Notes: generated by a model from the sequence alone, not told the origin. DNA of 64,000 nt from Shewanella psychrophila (GCF_002005305.1 NZ_CP014782.1:5642001-5706000); one strand, 5' to 3'. Positions 27,198 through 36,878 are shown, numbered from the stretch's first letter. Numbers and translations: made by a program.

Positions 27198-27527
27198 ATG
27201 ACTAAGAAAAAGAACTCACTCCCGGATCAATGGTTACAAAACCAAAAAGCCGCGAAAGCGACTCAGGTGGCGTTCGACTTAGATGAAAAATTTCAGTATT
27301 CCATCCGTAAAGCCGCTCTAGACTCAGGCTTCAGCCCCTCGGATCAGATCCGCACCATCTTAGGGCTTTCTGTCACTAAGCGCCCTAAACGTCCACGCCT
27401 TACCGTGTCTCTCAGTTCTGAAGATTATGTCCAACTCGCCGAAAAATATGGCCTACCTCCCGAGTCTCAGTTGGAAATAAAGAAACGTGTATTGGACGAT
27501 CTCATCCACTTTAGTGATAAAAACTAG
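27198..27527 (+). CDS. small basic unknown protein of the envelope cluster
   Basis: 109 aa, Lys/Arg rich, no signal peptide. The C-terminal half (RLTVSLSSEDYVQLAEKYGL) has the strand-helix look of a ribbon-helix-helix or similar small DNA-binding fold, but I cannot assign a family. AAGGTAATACCG stands before the ATG. It lies between the DUF2491 and channel genes and may be a local regulator or a channel partner; both are guesses from position. Confidence 0.6.
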   Translation: MTKKKNSLPDQWLQNQKAAKATQVAFDLDEKFQYSIRKAALDSGFSPSDQIRTILGLSVTKRPKRPRLTVSLSSEDYVQLAEKYGLPPESQLEIKKRVLDDLIHFSDKN

Positions 27528-27600
27528 TACACTCAGTCAGATACCTATGGAGTATCCTATCGCTAATCTAGTGATAGGATGAAAAACGGATGTATGTGAA

Positions 27601-28407
27601 ATGGCAAATTTAAGTCGATGGTTACCCGACACTGAGACTCACCCAACCCCCTTTCAATTAGCCATGATGGTGCTGTCTTTTCTGTCTGTCATAGTGGTGT
27701 TGGTGCTCACTTTTGCCAAAGTTGAAGAGGAAACCCGCCGTCTACTCCTGATCATCGATTTTAGTATCTGCATGATATTTCTGAGTTATTTCTTCTTCAA
27801 CCTACTTAGAGCCGAAAACAAGCTTCAATATTTTCAACATAATTGGATCGATTTAGTCGCCAGTATTCCTGCTATAGAACCCCTAAGACTAGCCCGCTTG
27901 TTTCAGATATTACGGGTTATCCGTCTTATTCGTATGACCCACTCCCTGATAATACCTATGGTGAAACAGCGCAGACAAGCTACCTTAGCTAGCTTACTCG
28001 TCGCCATGGTGACTATCCTAACCTTCTCATCAGTATTGATGCTCATCGTCGAAAGTGGGGTGCCTGGTGCGAATATACATACGGCAGAGAACGCTATATG
28101 GTGGGCATTAGTCACTATCTCCACAGTTGGCTATGGCGATTTCTATCCGGTATCCACAGCTGGACATGTTATCGGGGCGATAGTCATTATCTGTGGAGTG
28201 AGCTTCTTCGGTGTGATCTCAGGTTATATGGCATCTATCTTCATCGCACCAGATGAGACTGAAAAGCTGGAAACCCAAAGTGAAGAGATAAAATGTGAAC
28301 TGAAGATGGCCATCGACCGTATGGAGCAGAACCAGAATGTGTTGATGGCAGAAATAAATAGTTTACGTGAAGAGATACGTAAAGAGAAAGAAGAGCCTAG
28401 GAGCTAG
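27601..28407 (+). CDS. voltage-gated-type potassium channel
   Basis: 268 aa. Helices S1-S3 lie at about 18-90; an S4-like segment with regularly spaced Arg (RLARLFQILRVIRLIRM) at 96-112; the pore has the potassium filter TVGYGD at 175-180, followed by the S6 helix and a charged C-terminal coiled coil (about 218-268) that could hold the tetramer together. It is an inner-membrane potassium channel. It closes the yjf/psp-like run; channels are known neighbours of such clusters. The stop codon lies in the loop of a perfect hairpin (28392-28419). Confidence 0.87.
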   Translation: MANLSRWLPDTETHPTPFQLAMMVLSFLSVIVVLVLTFAKVEEETRRLLLIIDFSICMIFLSYFFFNLLRAENKLQYFQHNWIDLVASIPAIEPLRLARLFQILRVIRLIRMTHSLIIPMVKQRRQATLASLLVAMVTILTFSSVLMLIVESGVPGANIHTAENAIWWALVTISTVGYGDFYPVSTAGHVIGAIVIICGVSFFGVISGYMASIFIAPDETEKLETQSEEIKCELKMAIDRMEQNQNVLMAEINSLREEIRKEKEEPRS

Positions 28408-28419
28408 TTCCTAGGCTCT
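28392..28419. other. perfect 11-bp hairpin containing the channel stop codon
   Basis: AGAGCCTAGGA pairs with TCCTAGGCTCT around GCTAGT; the TAG stop is in the loop. No T-tract follows. It is rich in CTAG, a tetranucleotide usually scarce in these genomes. Confidence 0.6.
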
Positions 28420-28588
28420 AAAAGCAAAAAGCTAAGATGACGAGCTTCTTAGCTCTCAAAATTCATTGGGTTATTCTCTCCCCGGTAAAGCCAATCCAGC
28501 AACAAAGAGTTTTGATAGTGGCAAAGTCACGTCGTCTTAATCTTAGTCACTAGTATCTAGGACCTAGAGTCTAGACTAAGAACTGCTC

Positions 28589-30103
28589 CTATCGCCAATA
28601 CGGCTGATTACTCAATGCAGAGCGTCTCGAATGCTCCATGGCAAATACTAAGCTTTCCTCTTTATTGCGTAGCCAATCCGAGATATCAATATCCAACGAC
28701 TCACTGATATGGGCTAGCTGCCGGTAAGCGGCCAAGGTTCTGATGCCTAATACCAAGTCTTGCCATGGTGCTCTGAACACATCTCTGCTTTGCTTACTAT
28801 AAAGCTCACCATAGGCCACACCGACGAAGATACTGTCATCTAATGCACGAGCGAAAGACTGGTACTCTCGACTAGTCAAATCGGCTTCCGATGGCATCAG
28901 GGCTAAGATCTTCTGCCAGGAAGCTTCCTGCATTTTATCGGCAAAGGTCTTAAGGTCGGTGTTAATATTGATGTTAAGATTGACACGACTCTCTCCAGCT
29001 CGCATTGCGAACAAGAGATCCACCAAGCTAAGTTGCAAACTGCCATAACAGGTATCGGCTAACATCTTCTCAATAAGACTCGAGATAGATAACTGCTGTA
29101 ATGACTTTAAGGCCTGCTCGGCTAATTTAGTCTTCTTTGGCTGCTTCGCGATAAGCTGACTGTTCTGACTCAATATTTCAGCCAAACTTAATCCTGTCTC
29201 GATAAAGCTTAAGTGGCTCTCTATACAGTCAAACATAGTAATAAGACTATCGCTGAGCAGATTAAACTGCTTCAATGTACACCTCAACAGCCGCACACAA
29301 GCACGTAGACGATAGCAAAGCGTCGGTACTTGCTCCAAACTATGAACACCAGTCTCTAAAATCATGGCTTCTAGTTGCTGCCAACGTTCTAGGCCAGTGC
29401 TTAAGAGTGAAACCAGTGTTTGCTTGAGATCTTGGCTCGCTTCTAAGGCGATAAACTCCAGAACTTCCAGACTTAAGGGGCTCGATTGCGCCGCTAACCG
29501 GTAACCTCGCAGAGCCTTACTCGCCTTGCCTAATCGAACGGGAATGGTTTCGGCGACTTTTATGCCCAGCTCAATTAGCGCCCCGGTTTTACCCGCCATT
29601 AATTCAAACTCTAACTCACATATAGGCTCTGATTTTGTTTCACCACCTCTCGTGACACTCACATGCCCAATATCTAAGGCTACTTCCACCAGGCTTTCAT
29701 CCACATAAATATGCCAGGTTCTTCTCTCGAAATCCGTATCGAATAAACAGGTCAATTGAGATTGCACTGCTGAAATATTCGCCTCATCTGGCCATATATT
29801 TTCTGGAAATAAATTTAAATTAGGCTCGTCTTGATCTATATCGAGGTTGTATTCCGGTCGTGAATGAATCCCCCCGACCACTGTCCCTGCCGTTTTTATC
29901 GTCTGCTCACGCTTGCCATCACAGCCACGAACCCTAAGACCCATGTCCCATTTTCTGAGTTGCAGATCTGGGGTATCGAAATAGCCATTCGACAATTTAC
30001 GGCAGGCCTGCTGCTCACTACTGGGTAACCTATCAAGTAGATTAATCAAGGTTTGTTGTTGTTCTAATTGAAAAAATAATTTAAGTTCTATCTCGGCACT
30101 CAT
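28589..30103 (-). CDS. ygiF: CYTH-CHAD inorganic triphosphatase (YgiF-like)
   Basis: 504 aa. The N-terminal CYTH domain (1-205) has the metal-binding ExExK motif as EIELK at residues 4-8 and conserved charged strands. The C-terminal CHAD domain (about 215-500) is helical with His/Arg-rich motifs that bind polyphosphate. E. coli YgiF hydrolyses inorganic triphosphate. The gene is divergent from the DUF47-pit phosphate operon across a region with PHO-box repeats, consistent with a polyphosphate-linked role. ATG 30103 has no strong ribosome site but directly precedes the motif. Confidence 0.85.
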   Translation of the reverse strand: MSAEIELKLFFQLEQQQTLINLLDRLPSSEQQACRKLSNGYFDTPDLQLRKWDMGLRVRGCDGKREQTIKTAGTVVGGIHSRPEYNLDIDQDEPNLNLFPENIWPDEANISAVQSQLTCLFDTDFERRTWHIYVDESLVEVALDIGHVSVTRGGETKSEPICELEFELMAGKTGALIELGIKVAETIPVRLGKASKALRGYRLAAQSSPLSLEVLEFIALEASQDLKQTLVSLLSTGLERWQQLEAMILETGVHSLEQVPTLCYRLRACVRLLRCTLKQFNLLSDSLITMFDCIESHLSFIETGLSLAEILSQNSQLIAKQPKKTKLAEQALKSLQQLSISSLIEKMLADTCYGSLQLSLVDLLFAMRAGESRVNLNININTDLKTFADKMQEASWQKILALMPSEADLTSREYQSFARALDDSIFVGVAYGELYSKQSRDVFRAPWQDLVLGIRTLAAYRQLAHISESLDIDISDWLRNKEESLVFAMEHSRRSALSNQPYWR

Positions 30104-30161
30104 TAGCCAATCGCTCGCTTTGTCTTAGGTTTTAGTTTTGTATTTTTTGACGCTAAAAAAA

Positions 30162-30201
30162 ATGTCATCAAAATTTCATTAATATTTAATCAAAATTTCA
30201 T
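30162..30201 (+). promoter_or_regulatory. tandem PHO box (PhoB sites), four 7-bp units
   Basis: Reading ATGTCAT-CAAA-ATTTCAT-TAAT-ATTTAAT-CAAA-ATTTCAT gives four 7-bp half-sites on an exact 11-bp period with A/T-rich 4-bp spacers, the architecture of PhoB boxes (consensus CTGTCAT). A TAATAT -10-like box follows at 30217. It should drive the DUF47-pit genes and may also affect ygiF on the other strand. Confidence 0.68.
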
Positions 30202-30387
30202 CTGCCGGATGAAATGTAATATTACTGTCACAAACAATCCGTAGGATTGCGCTTTGCAGTTTAGATATAACTCGTTAGAATAAAAACTGTCTTTTTTAAT
30301 GTAAATCACAGTTTCAATACGCGGTCGCTTGGGTTAACATGCGCCCGCTTTTTCCAACAGTGGAATAACCTAAATAGGTACACGGCA

Positions 30388-31068
30388 ATGCCAGTAAACT
30401 CTATTTTGGGCGTGTTTGCAAAATCGCCAATTAAGCCTCTACAAGAGCATATAGACAAAGTGCACCAATGTGCATCGATACTTGTCCAATTTTTCGACGC
30501 TACAGTCGCTGGAGATTGGGATAATGCAGTTGAACTACGTAAGCAGATCAGTGCTACGGAACGTGAAGCGGACGCTCTTAAGCGTGAAATCCGTTTAACG
30601 CTTCCTGGTGGACTGTTTATGCCCGTCGAGCGTACCGATCTACTGGAGCTTCTAACCCAGCAAGATAAAATCGCTAACAAGGCAAAAGATATCTCTGGTC
30701 GTATCATAGGCCGTCAACTTGTCGTCCCTCAGGAGATTCAAGCCCCCTTCAGTGCTTATTTAATCCGCTGCCTCGATGCAGTAGCGCTAGCAAAACAAGC
30801 AATCAACGAACTCGATGACCTGCTAGAAACCGGTTTCCGTGGTCGTGAAGTTGACTTGGTCGCAAAGATGATCGCAGAACTCGATAAAATCGAGGAAGAT
30901 ACGGATGATCTTCAAATCAAGATCCGTCGTCAGTTGTTCGCTATCGAAAACGATATGAACCCTATCGATGTGATGTTCCTCTACAAGATAATTGAATGGG
31001 TTGGCGACTTGGCAGATCTTGCCGAGCGTGTCGGTTCCCGTTTAGAGCTTATGCTAGCTCGCGTCTAA
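30388..31068 (+). CDS. DUF47/TIGR00153 PhoU-like protein, Pit partner
   Basis: 226 aa, all helical, with the DUF47 pattern of acidic helix pairs (for example KIEEDTDDLQIKIRRQLF near 170-187). Members sit directly upstream of pit genes and are thought to modulate the low-affinity phosphate transporter in a PhoU-like manner. The gap to pit is 24 bp, so they share a transcript. The upstream region carries PHO-box repeats. Confidence 0.87.
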   Translation: MPVNSILGVFAKSPIKPLQEHIDKVHQCASILVQFFDATVAGDWDNAVELRKQISATEREADALKREIRLTLPGGLFMPVERTDLLELLTQQDKIANKAKDISGRIIGRQLVVPQEIQAPFSAYLIRCLDAVALAKQAINELDDLLETGFRGREVDLVAKMIAELDKIEEDTDDLQIKIRRQLFAIENDMNPIDVMFLYKIIEWVGDLADLAERVGSRLELMLARV

Positions 31069-31092
31069 CAACAAAGTTATCAAGGTAACAAC

Positions 31093-32361
31093 ATGGTTGA
31101 TGTATTAGTCACCAATGGCCCATTGCTGATTGCAATTGCGGCTACATTTGGTTTTTTAATGGCATGGGGTATTGGCGCAAACGATGTTGCCAATGCAATG
31201 GGAACCTCAGTAGGTTCTAACGCGATTACGATTAAACAAGCGATCATCATTGCGATGATTTTCGAATTTGCCGGTGCTTATCTAGCGGGTGGTGAAGTTA
31301 CAAGTACTATCCGTAAGGGGATTATCGACTCAGCTTACTTCGTCGACACACCAGAACTACTGGTTTACGGGATGATCTCCGCGCTATTAGCCGCAGGCAT
31401 CTGGTTGATAGCGGCATCAGCTCTTGGCTGGCCAGTATCTACCACTCACTCTATTATCGGTGCCATCGTTGGTTTCGCCGCGGTAGGTGTGGGCACAGAA
31501 GCAGTTGAATGGGGCAAGGTTGCAGGTATCGTTGGCTCCTGGGTTGTCACTCCGGCAATATCTGGCTTTATTGCCTTTATGATATTCCAGAGTGTGCAGA
31601 AGCTCATCTTCAACACCGATAATCCATTGGAAAATGCTAAGCGTTACGTGCCTTTCTACATGGCGCTGGCAGGCTTTATGATGTCTCTGGTGACCATTCA
31701 AAAAGGTCTTAAGCATATCGGTCTACACTTCAGCACTGCCGAGGCATATGCTTTAGCTACTGGTATTGCGGTTATTGTAGGTATCGGCGGTACGATAGCG
31801 ATTAAACGCCTTAAAATGGACAGCAAGGCCGATCGCCAAACTCAGTTCGGCAACGTCGAGAAAGTTTTCGCTGTCTTGATGGTCGTCACAGCTTGTTGTA
31901 TGGCATTTGCTCATGGATCGAACGATGTCGCTAACGCGATTGGTCCACTAGCGGCTGTAGTATCAGTGGTCAACAGTGGTGGTGAGATTGGTAACAAGGC
32001 TGCTATCGTGTGGTGGATTCTTCCACTAGGTGCCGTAGGTATCGTCATGGGTCTTGCCATCTTTGGTAAGCGCGTAATGAAGACCATAGGTAAAAACATT
32101 ACTCACCTTACCCCAAGCCGTGGTTTTGCAGCAGAACTTGCAGCAGCTTCAACCGTAGTGATTGCATCGGGCACAGGTCTACCCATTTCTACCACACAAA
32201 CCTTAGTGGGTGCAGTGTTAGGCGTAGGTATGGCCCGTGGAATCGCAGCAATTAACATGGGTGTGGTCAGAAACATTGTAGTCTCTTGGGTGATCACCTT
32301 ACCTGCAGGCGCCGCACTGTCGATTCTGTTCTTCTTTACCATAAAAGGCATCTTCAGCTAA
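31093..32361 (+). CDS. pit: Pit-family inorganic phosphate transporter
   Basis: 422 aa, about ten or eleven membrane helices. Both family signature repeats are present: GANDVANAMGTSVGS (about 26-40) and GSNDVANAIGPLAAV (about 275-289). Pit transports metal-phosphate complexes by proton or sodium symport across the inner membrane. It is preceded by the DUF47 partner and followed by a clear terminator at 32395. Confidence 0.94.
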   Translation: MVDVLVTNGPLLIAIAATFGFLMAWGIGANDVANAMGTSVGSNAITIKQAIIIAMIFEFAGAYLAGGEVTSTIRKGIIDSAYFVDTPELLVYGMISALLAAGIWLIAASALGWPVSTTHSIIGAIVGFAAVGVGTEAVEWGKVAGIVGSWVVTPAISGFIAFMIFQSVQKLIFNTDNPLENAKRYVPFYMALAGFMMSLVTIQKGLKHIGLHFSTAEAYALATGIAVIVGIGGTIAIKRLKMDSKADRQTQFGNVEKVFAVLMVVTACCMAFAHGSNDVANAIGPLAAVVSVVNSGGEIGNKAAIVWWILPLGAVGIVMGLAIFGKRVMKTIGKNITHLTPSRGFAAELAAASTVVIASGTGLPISTTQTLVGAVLGVGMARGIAAINMGVVRNIVVSWVITLPAGAALSILFFFTIKGIFS

Positions 32362-32394
32362 GCCATTAGACTTAGCCTGTAGTCACAGATTATT

Positions 32395-32420
32395 AAGGGA
32401 AGCTAACGCTTCCCTTTTTT
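32395..32420 (+). terminator. intrinsic terminator after pit
   Basis: AAGGGAAGC and GCTTCCCTT form a 9-bp stem with a TAAC loop and a T-run. Confidence 0.9.
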
Positions 32421-32614
32421 ATACCTCCGCTCTCAGCCACTGAAGTAATGCTCGTTTAATCCCCGTCATTTTCATGACAGTCCCTCTAGTCTCGTCCAAG
32501 TTTTGACATTAATTAAGCTTCATCTACCCACAGACATATCTCTTGCATCTAGGCCTTGCAAAACGCCCTGCAAATCCCTAGCATGTGGCTATATTTCGTT
32601 GATGAGAATTCAAA

Positions 32615-33190
32615 GTGTTAAGATTCTTTGCTTTAGTGGGACTGTTACTACTCTCTCCAAGCTTATTGGCCGCAGGCCAAGCTGGATACATATCCGATAA
32701 AGTCTATCTCTATCTTCATGGTGGACCGGGTACCCAATTCCGAATATTGGGTAGTGTTGAGGCAGGCCAGGCAATCTCACTATTGGGCGAGACTCAGGGT
32801 GATTACACTAAGATCATCGACCATAAAGGTCGTGAAGGCTGGGTTGAAGCGACAATGGTGACTCGCCAAAAGAGTTTCCGTGAACAGCTACCCGAAGTGC
32901 AGGCTGAATTAATTAAGACCAAGTCTGAATTAGAGCAAGCCCTTAGCTCCAGCGATAACAATGCAGAACAGCTGAGTCAACTCAAGTCAGATCTTAGTCG
33001 TGCTCAACGAGACCTAGCTAAAGCAAGCAGTGAGCGCGATAACGCCACTAGCAAGCTAGCTAACATCGAAAAGAACGAACGTTTCCAGATGTGGCAAGAA
33101 GGTGGCATCATAGCAGCCATAGGTTTATTGATAGGTGTCATCTTAGTCTATCTACCTAGACCCAGACGTAAACAGAAGAATCGCTGGTAA
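32615..33190 (+). CDS. ygiM: YgiM-like SH3-domain membrane protein
   Basis: 191 aa from GTG 32615. Residues 1-20 are a signal peptide ending LLAA; about 24-85 are a bacterial SH3 domain (ISDKVYLYLHGGPGTQFRIL and GWV motifs); 90-155 are a coiled coil; 163-182 are a transmembrane helix followed by a basic tail. This matches the TIGR04211 SH3 family (E. coli YgiM), anchored with SH3 in the periplasm. The role is unclear; in E. coli it neighbours the ygiF gene, which is also close here. Confidence 0.85.
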   Translation: MLRFFALVGLLLLSPSLLAAGQAGYISDKVYLYLHGGPGTQFRILGSVEAGQAISLLGETQGDYTKIIDHKGREGWVEATMVTRQKSFREQLPEVQAELIKTKSELEQALSSSDNNAEQLSQLKSDLSRAQRDLAKASSERDNATSKLANIEKNERFQMWQEGGIIAAIGLLIGVILVYLPRPRRKQKNRW

Positions 33191-33220
33191 ACAGCCATTC
33201 CCCACACAAAACACCCCCTA

Positions 33221-33250
33221 AAAGCCAGCATTTAAAATGCTGGCTTTTTT
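33221..33250 (+). terminator. intrinsic terminator after the YgiM-like gene
   Basis: AGCCAGCATTT and AAATGCTGGCT form a near-perfect 11-bp stem followed by a T-run. The remaining 250 bp up to putA show no feature I can support. Confidence 0.9.
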
Positions 33251-33509
33251 ATTTCTACATTCACCACCCCGCATAGACAGTGACGTTGCACACCATCTGG
33301 CCGGACAAGATCAAACAAAACTCACATTCACGACTACGATAGTGTTCCTCGTCACATTTTGATGATATTATCCCGCGGAAAGATGCTCGATTGTATACAA
33401 AAAATAAGATGCATCTTACTACGCTTATCTAAAGGCTCTTCAAAGCTAAATTAGAGAAGATTTTGTTCAAGCAAACTGTCCTTAACCGGCCCAGATGGAA
33501 GTGATTACT

Positions 33510-36500
33510 ATGTTCAAAGCGAGTGAAGTTCTGACTGGTCTTTATGACTCAGCCAATCTCGATGAGCTGTTTAAAGCCATCACCAATAACTACATTGTCG
33601 ATGAAGATGAATATCTATCTGAACTGATCAAACTTGTCCCCTCTAGTGACGAAGAAATTCAGCGCGTCACTAAGAGAGCTCATGATTTGGTTGCCAAAGT
33701 TCGCCAATATGACAAGAAAGGTTTAATGGTTGGTATTGATGCATTTCTGCAACAATACAGCTTAGAGACACAAGAAGGTATTATCCTAATGTGTCTTGCC
33801 GAAGCGCTACTGCGAATCCCTGATTCAGCGACTGCCGATGCCCTTATCCAAGATAAGCTATCGGGTGCTAAATGGGACCTGCATATGAGTCAAAGCGACT
33901 CTACGTTAGTCAATGCTTCCACCTGGGGCTTAATGATCACTGGCAAAATTGTCACACTCGATAAGAATATCGACGGCAAACCCAGCAGCCTGTTAAACCG
34001 TCTAGTCAATCGAGTCGGCGAACCCGTTATTCGCCAGGCCATGCTTGCAGCCATGAAGATCATGGGTAAGCAGTTTGTCCTGGGTACCAGTATTAAAGAT
34101 GGTCTTAAGAACAGTGAAGCTAACCGCAAGATTGGCTATACACATAGTTACGACATGCTCGGCGAAGCTGCTCTCACTAAAGCTGATGCAGATAAGTATT
34201 TCGATGAATATTCATCTGCAATCGCAGCACTTGGCGCCCAAAGCTATGATGAGAACAAAGCGCCCCGACCCACTATCTCTATCAAGTTGTCAGCCCTTCA
34301 CCCAAGATACGAAGTCGCCAATGAAGATCGTGTCCTCAGTGAGCTTTATGACACACTGATCAAGCTTATTCAGCAAGGCCGTAAGTTAAATGTCGGTATT
34401 TCCATTGATGCTGAAGAGATGGATAGACTCGAGCTTCACTTAAAACTGTTCCAGAAACTCTATAACTCAGATGCAGCCAAGGGTTGGGGTTTATTAGGTA
34501 TCGTAGTGCAGAGCTATGCCAAACGTGGTCTCCCTGTACTTTGCTGGTTAACTCGCCTAGCAAAAGATCAAGGTGATGAGATCCCTGTACGTTTAGTTAA
34601 AGGCGCCTACTGGGATAGCGAATTAAAGTGGGCTCAACAAGCTGGTGAGGGTGGATACTCCCTCTTTACTCGTAAAGCTGGCACAGATGTATCTTATCTT
34701 GCATCTGCACGTTACCTACTTTCAGATGCAACTAGAGGTGCCATCTACCCTCAGTTTGCAACACACAACGCCCAATCTGTTGCAGTCATTATGGATATGG
34801 CAGGCGATCGCCAGTATGAATTCCAACGTCTTCACGGTATGGGACAGGAACTTTACGATACGTTAATCGCCGAAATTCCAACGACACGTATTCGTATCTA
34901 TGCCCCCATTGGAGAACATAAAGAGCTACTTCCCTACTTGGTACGTCGCTTGCTCGAAAATGGGGCAAACACCTCGTTTGTCCATAAGCTGGTCGACCCC
35001 AAAGTTCCCATCGAGTCACTTGTCGTTCACCCAGTAAAGACACTGCAGAAATATAAAACCTTATCTAATAATAAGATAGTTAAACCCGCCGATATTTTTG
35101 GCGCAGAGCGTAAAAACTCCAAGGGACTCAACATGAATATAATCTCTGAATCTGAGCCATTTTTCGCGGCTCTCGAGAAATTTAAAGATACCAGCTGGAA
35201 CGCGGGGCCTCTAGTCAATGGTGAGCTTTTAAGCGGTGAAACAAACGAAGTAGTCAGCCCCTTTGACACCACGAAAGTCGTGGGTAAGCTAGCTTTCGCT
35301 AATAATCAGGCCATCGAACAAGCCCTTGCTGGTGCAGATTCGGCCTTTAGTGGCTGGTGTAACACGCCTGTCGAAGTTCGTGCTAATGCATTGCAAAAGC
35401 TTGCCGATCTACTCGAAGAGAACCGTGAAGAGCTTATCGTCCTCTGTACCCGTGAAGCGGGTAAGAGCATTCAAGATGGTATCGATGAAGTTCGGGAAGC
35501 CGTAGATTTCTGTCGCTACTACGCCGTTCAAGCCAAGAAGATGATGGCTCAGCCTGAATTACTTCCTGGCCCAACAGGTGAGCTCAACGAGCTGTTCCTT
35601 CAAGGTCGTGGGATCTTCGTCTGTATCAGTCCATGGAACTTCCCGCTAGCGATCTTTATTGGTCAAGTAGCCGCAGCGCTAGCCGCAGGTAATACCGTTG
35701 TCGCTAAGCCTGCAGAGCAGACTTCTATCGTTGGTTTCCGTGCGGTGCAGCTAGCACATGAAGCGGGAATTCCTAAAGATGTGCTTCAATTCCTTCCAGG
35801 CACAGGCGCCACCGTTGGTGCGGCAATTACATCTGATGAACGTATTGGTGGCGTCTGCTTCACCGGCTCTACAGGCACTGCCAAGTTGATTAACCGTACT
35901 CTTGCTAACCGTGAAGGCGCTATTATCCCACTTATAGCCGAAACCGGTGGCCAGAATGCCATGGTCGTCGATTCAACATCACAGCCTGAACAAGTCGTTC
36001 ATGATGTGGTTGATTCATCATTCACTAGCGCAGGACAGCGTTGTTCGGCACTACGGGTACTTTTCCTTCAAGAAGATATCGCAGACAGAGTGCTTGAGGT
36101 GATGAAAGGTGCCATGGATGAGCTAACCATAGGCGATCCTAGCTCAATCAAGACTGATGTAGGGCCAGTGATAGATGCAACGGCTCAGGCAAACCTCAAT
36201 GCCCATATCGACCATATCAAGCAAGTCGGCACCCTCCTTAAGCAACTAGATCTGCCAGCAGGAACAGAAAAAGGTCACTTTGTCGCACCCACGGCTGTAG
36301 AAATTGATTCAATCAAGGTACTAGAGAAAGAACATTTCGGACCCATCCTGCATGTGATTCGCTACAAGGCTTCTGATCTGGCTAAGGTGATCGATGAGAT
36401 CAACAGCACGGGCTTCGGTCTGACTTTAGGCATCCACAGTCGTAACGAAGGCCATGCCCTGGAAGTTGCCAGCAAGGTCAACGTAGGTAACGTCTATATC

Positions 36501-36689
36501 AACCGTAACCAAATTGGTGCCGTGGTCGGTGTACAGCCATTTGGTGGACAAGGTCTGTCGGGCACAGGTCCTAAAGCTGGTGGGCCACACTACCTAACTC
36601 GCTTCATCACAGAAAAAACCCGCACTAATAACATTACCGCAATAGGCGGTAATGCGACATTATTGTCACTAGGTGACAGTGACGAGTAA
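33510..36689 (+). CDS. putA: bifunctional proline dehydrogenase / P5C dehydrogenase
   Basis: 1059 aa from ATG 33510 (MFKASEVLTG; GGAAG eight bases upstream). The proline dehydrogenase barrel covers about 130-500, the linker 500-550, and the aldehyde dehydrogenase about 560-1040, with the general-base Glu in AETGGQ (near 811) and catalytic Cys in GQRCS (near 845). It oxidises proline to glutamate with FAD then NAD+. It lacks the N-terminal ribbon-helix-helix DNA-binding domain and C-terminal extension of the E. coli type (about 1320 aa), so it should not repress its own gene. A terminator follows. Confidence 0.95.
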   Translation: MFKASEVLTGLYDSANLDELFKAITNNYIVDEDEYLSELIKLVPSSDEEIQRVTKRAHDLVAKVRQYDKKGLMVGIDAFLQQYSLETQEGIILMCLAEALLRIPDSATADALIQDKLSGAKWDLHMSQSDSTLVNASTWGLMITGKIVTLDKNIDGKPSSLLNRLVNRVGEPVIRQAMLAAMKIMGKQFVLGTSIKDGLKNSEANRKIGYTHSYDMLGEAALTKADADKYFDEYSSAIAALGAQSYDENKAPRPTISIKLSALHPRYEVANEDRVLSELYDTLIKLIQQGRKLNVGISIDAEEMDRLELHLKLFQKLYNSDAAKGWGLLGIVVQSYAKRGLPVLCWLTRLAKDQGDEIPVRLVKGAYWDSELKWAQQAGEGGYSLFTRKAGTDVSYLASARYLLSDATRGAIYPQFATHNAQSVAVIMDMAGDRQYEFQRLHGMGQELYDTLIAEIPTTRIRIYAPIGEHKELLPYLVRRLLENGANTSFVHKLVDPKVPIESLVVHPVKTLQKYKTLSNNKIVKPADIFGAERKNSKGLNMNIISESEPFFAALEKFKDTSWNAGPLVNGELLSGETNEVVSPFDTTKVVGKLAFANNQAIEQALAGADSAFSGWCNTPVEVRANALQKLADLLEENREELIVLCTREAGKSIQDGIDEVREAVDFCRYYAVQAKKMMAQPELLPGPTGELNELFLQGRGIFVCISPWNFPLAIFIGQVAAALAAGNTVVAKPAEQTSIVGFRAVQLAHEAGIPKDVLQFLPGTGATVGAAITSDERIGGVCFTGSTGTAKLINRTLANREGAIIPLIAETGGQNAMVVDSTSQPEQVVHDVVDSSFTSAGQRCSALRVLFLQEDIADRVLEVMKGAMDELTIGDPSSIKTDVGPVIDATAQANLNAHIDHIKQVGTLLKQLDLPAGTEKGHFVAPTAVEIDSIKVLEKEHFGPILHVIRYKASDLAKVIDEINSTGFGLTLGIHSRNEGHALEVASKVNVGNVYINRNQIGAVVGVQPFGGQGLSGTGPKAGGPHYLTRFITEKTRTNNITAIGGNATLLSLGDSDE

Positions 36690-36745
36690 TTGATTCCTTC
36701 AATGACTCGTTAGCTAATCTTAAGCTAAAAATTAGTTAACAAAAG

Positions 36746-36772
36746 AGCCAGACCCTGTATCTGGCTTTTTTT
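36746..36772 (+). terminator. intrinsic terminator after putA
   Basis: AGCCAGA and TCTGGCT pair around a 7-nt loop, followed by a run of seven T's. Confidence 0.88.
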
Positions 36773-36878
36773 GTTTTAAATGCTGAATAGATGGAGTGAC
36801 TTGGCTCTTCTTATAGGGCGCACAGCTGTGGTCTTTGACTATACTTGAGTCATTCCCATCCAATTTCAGGAGTAAAAG

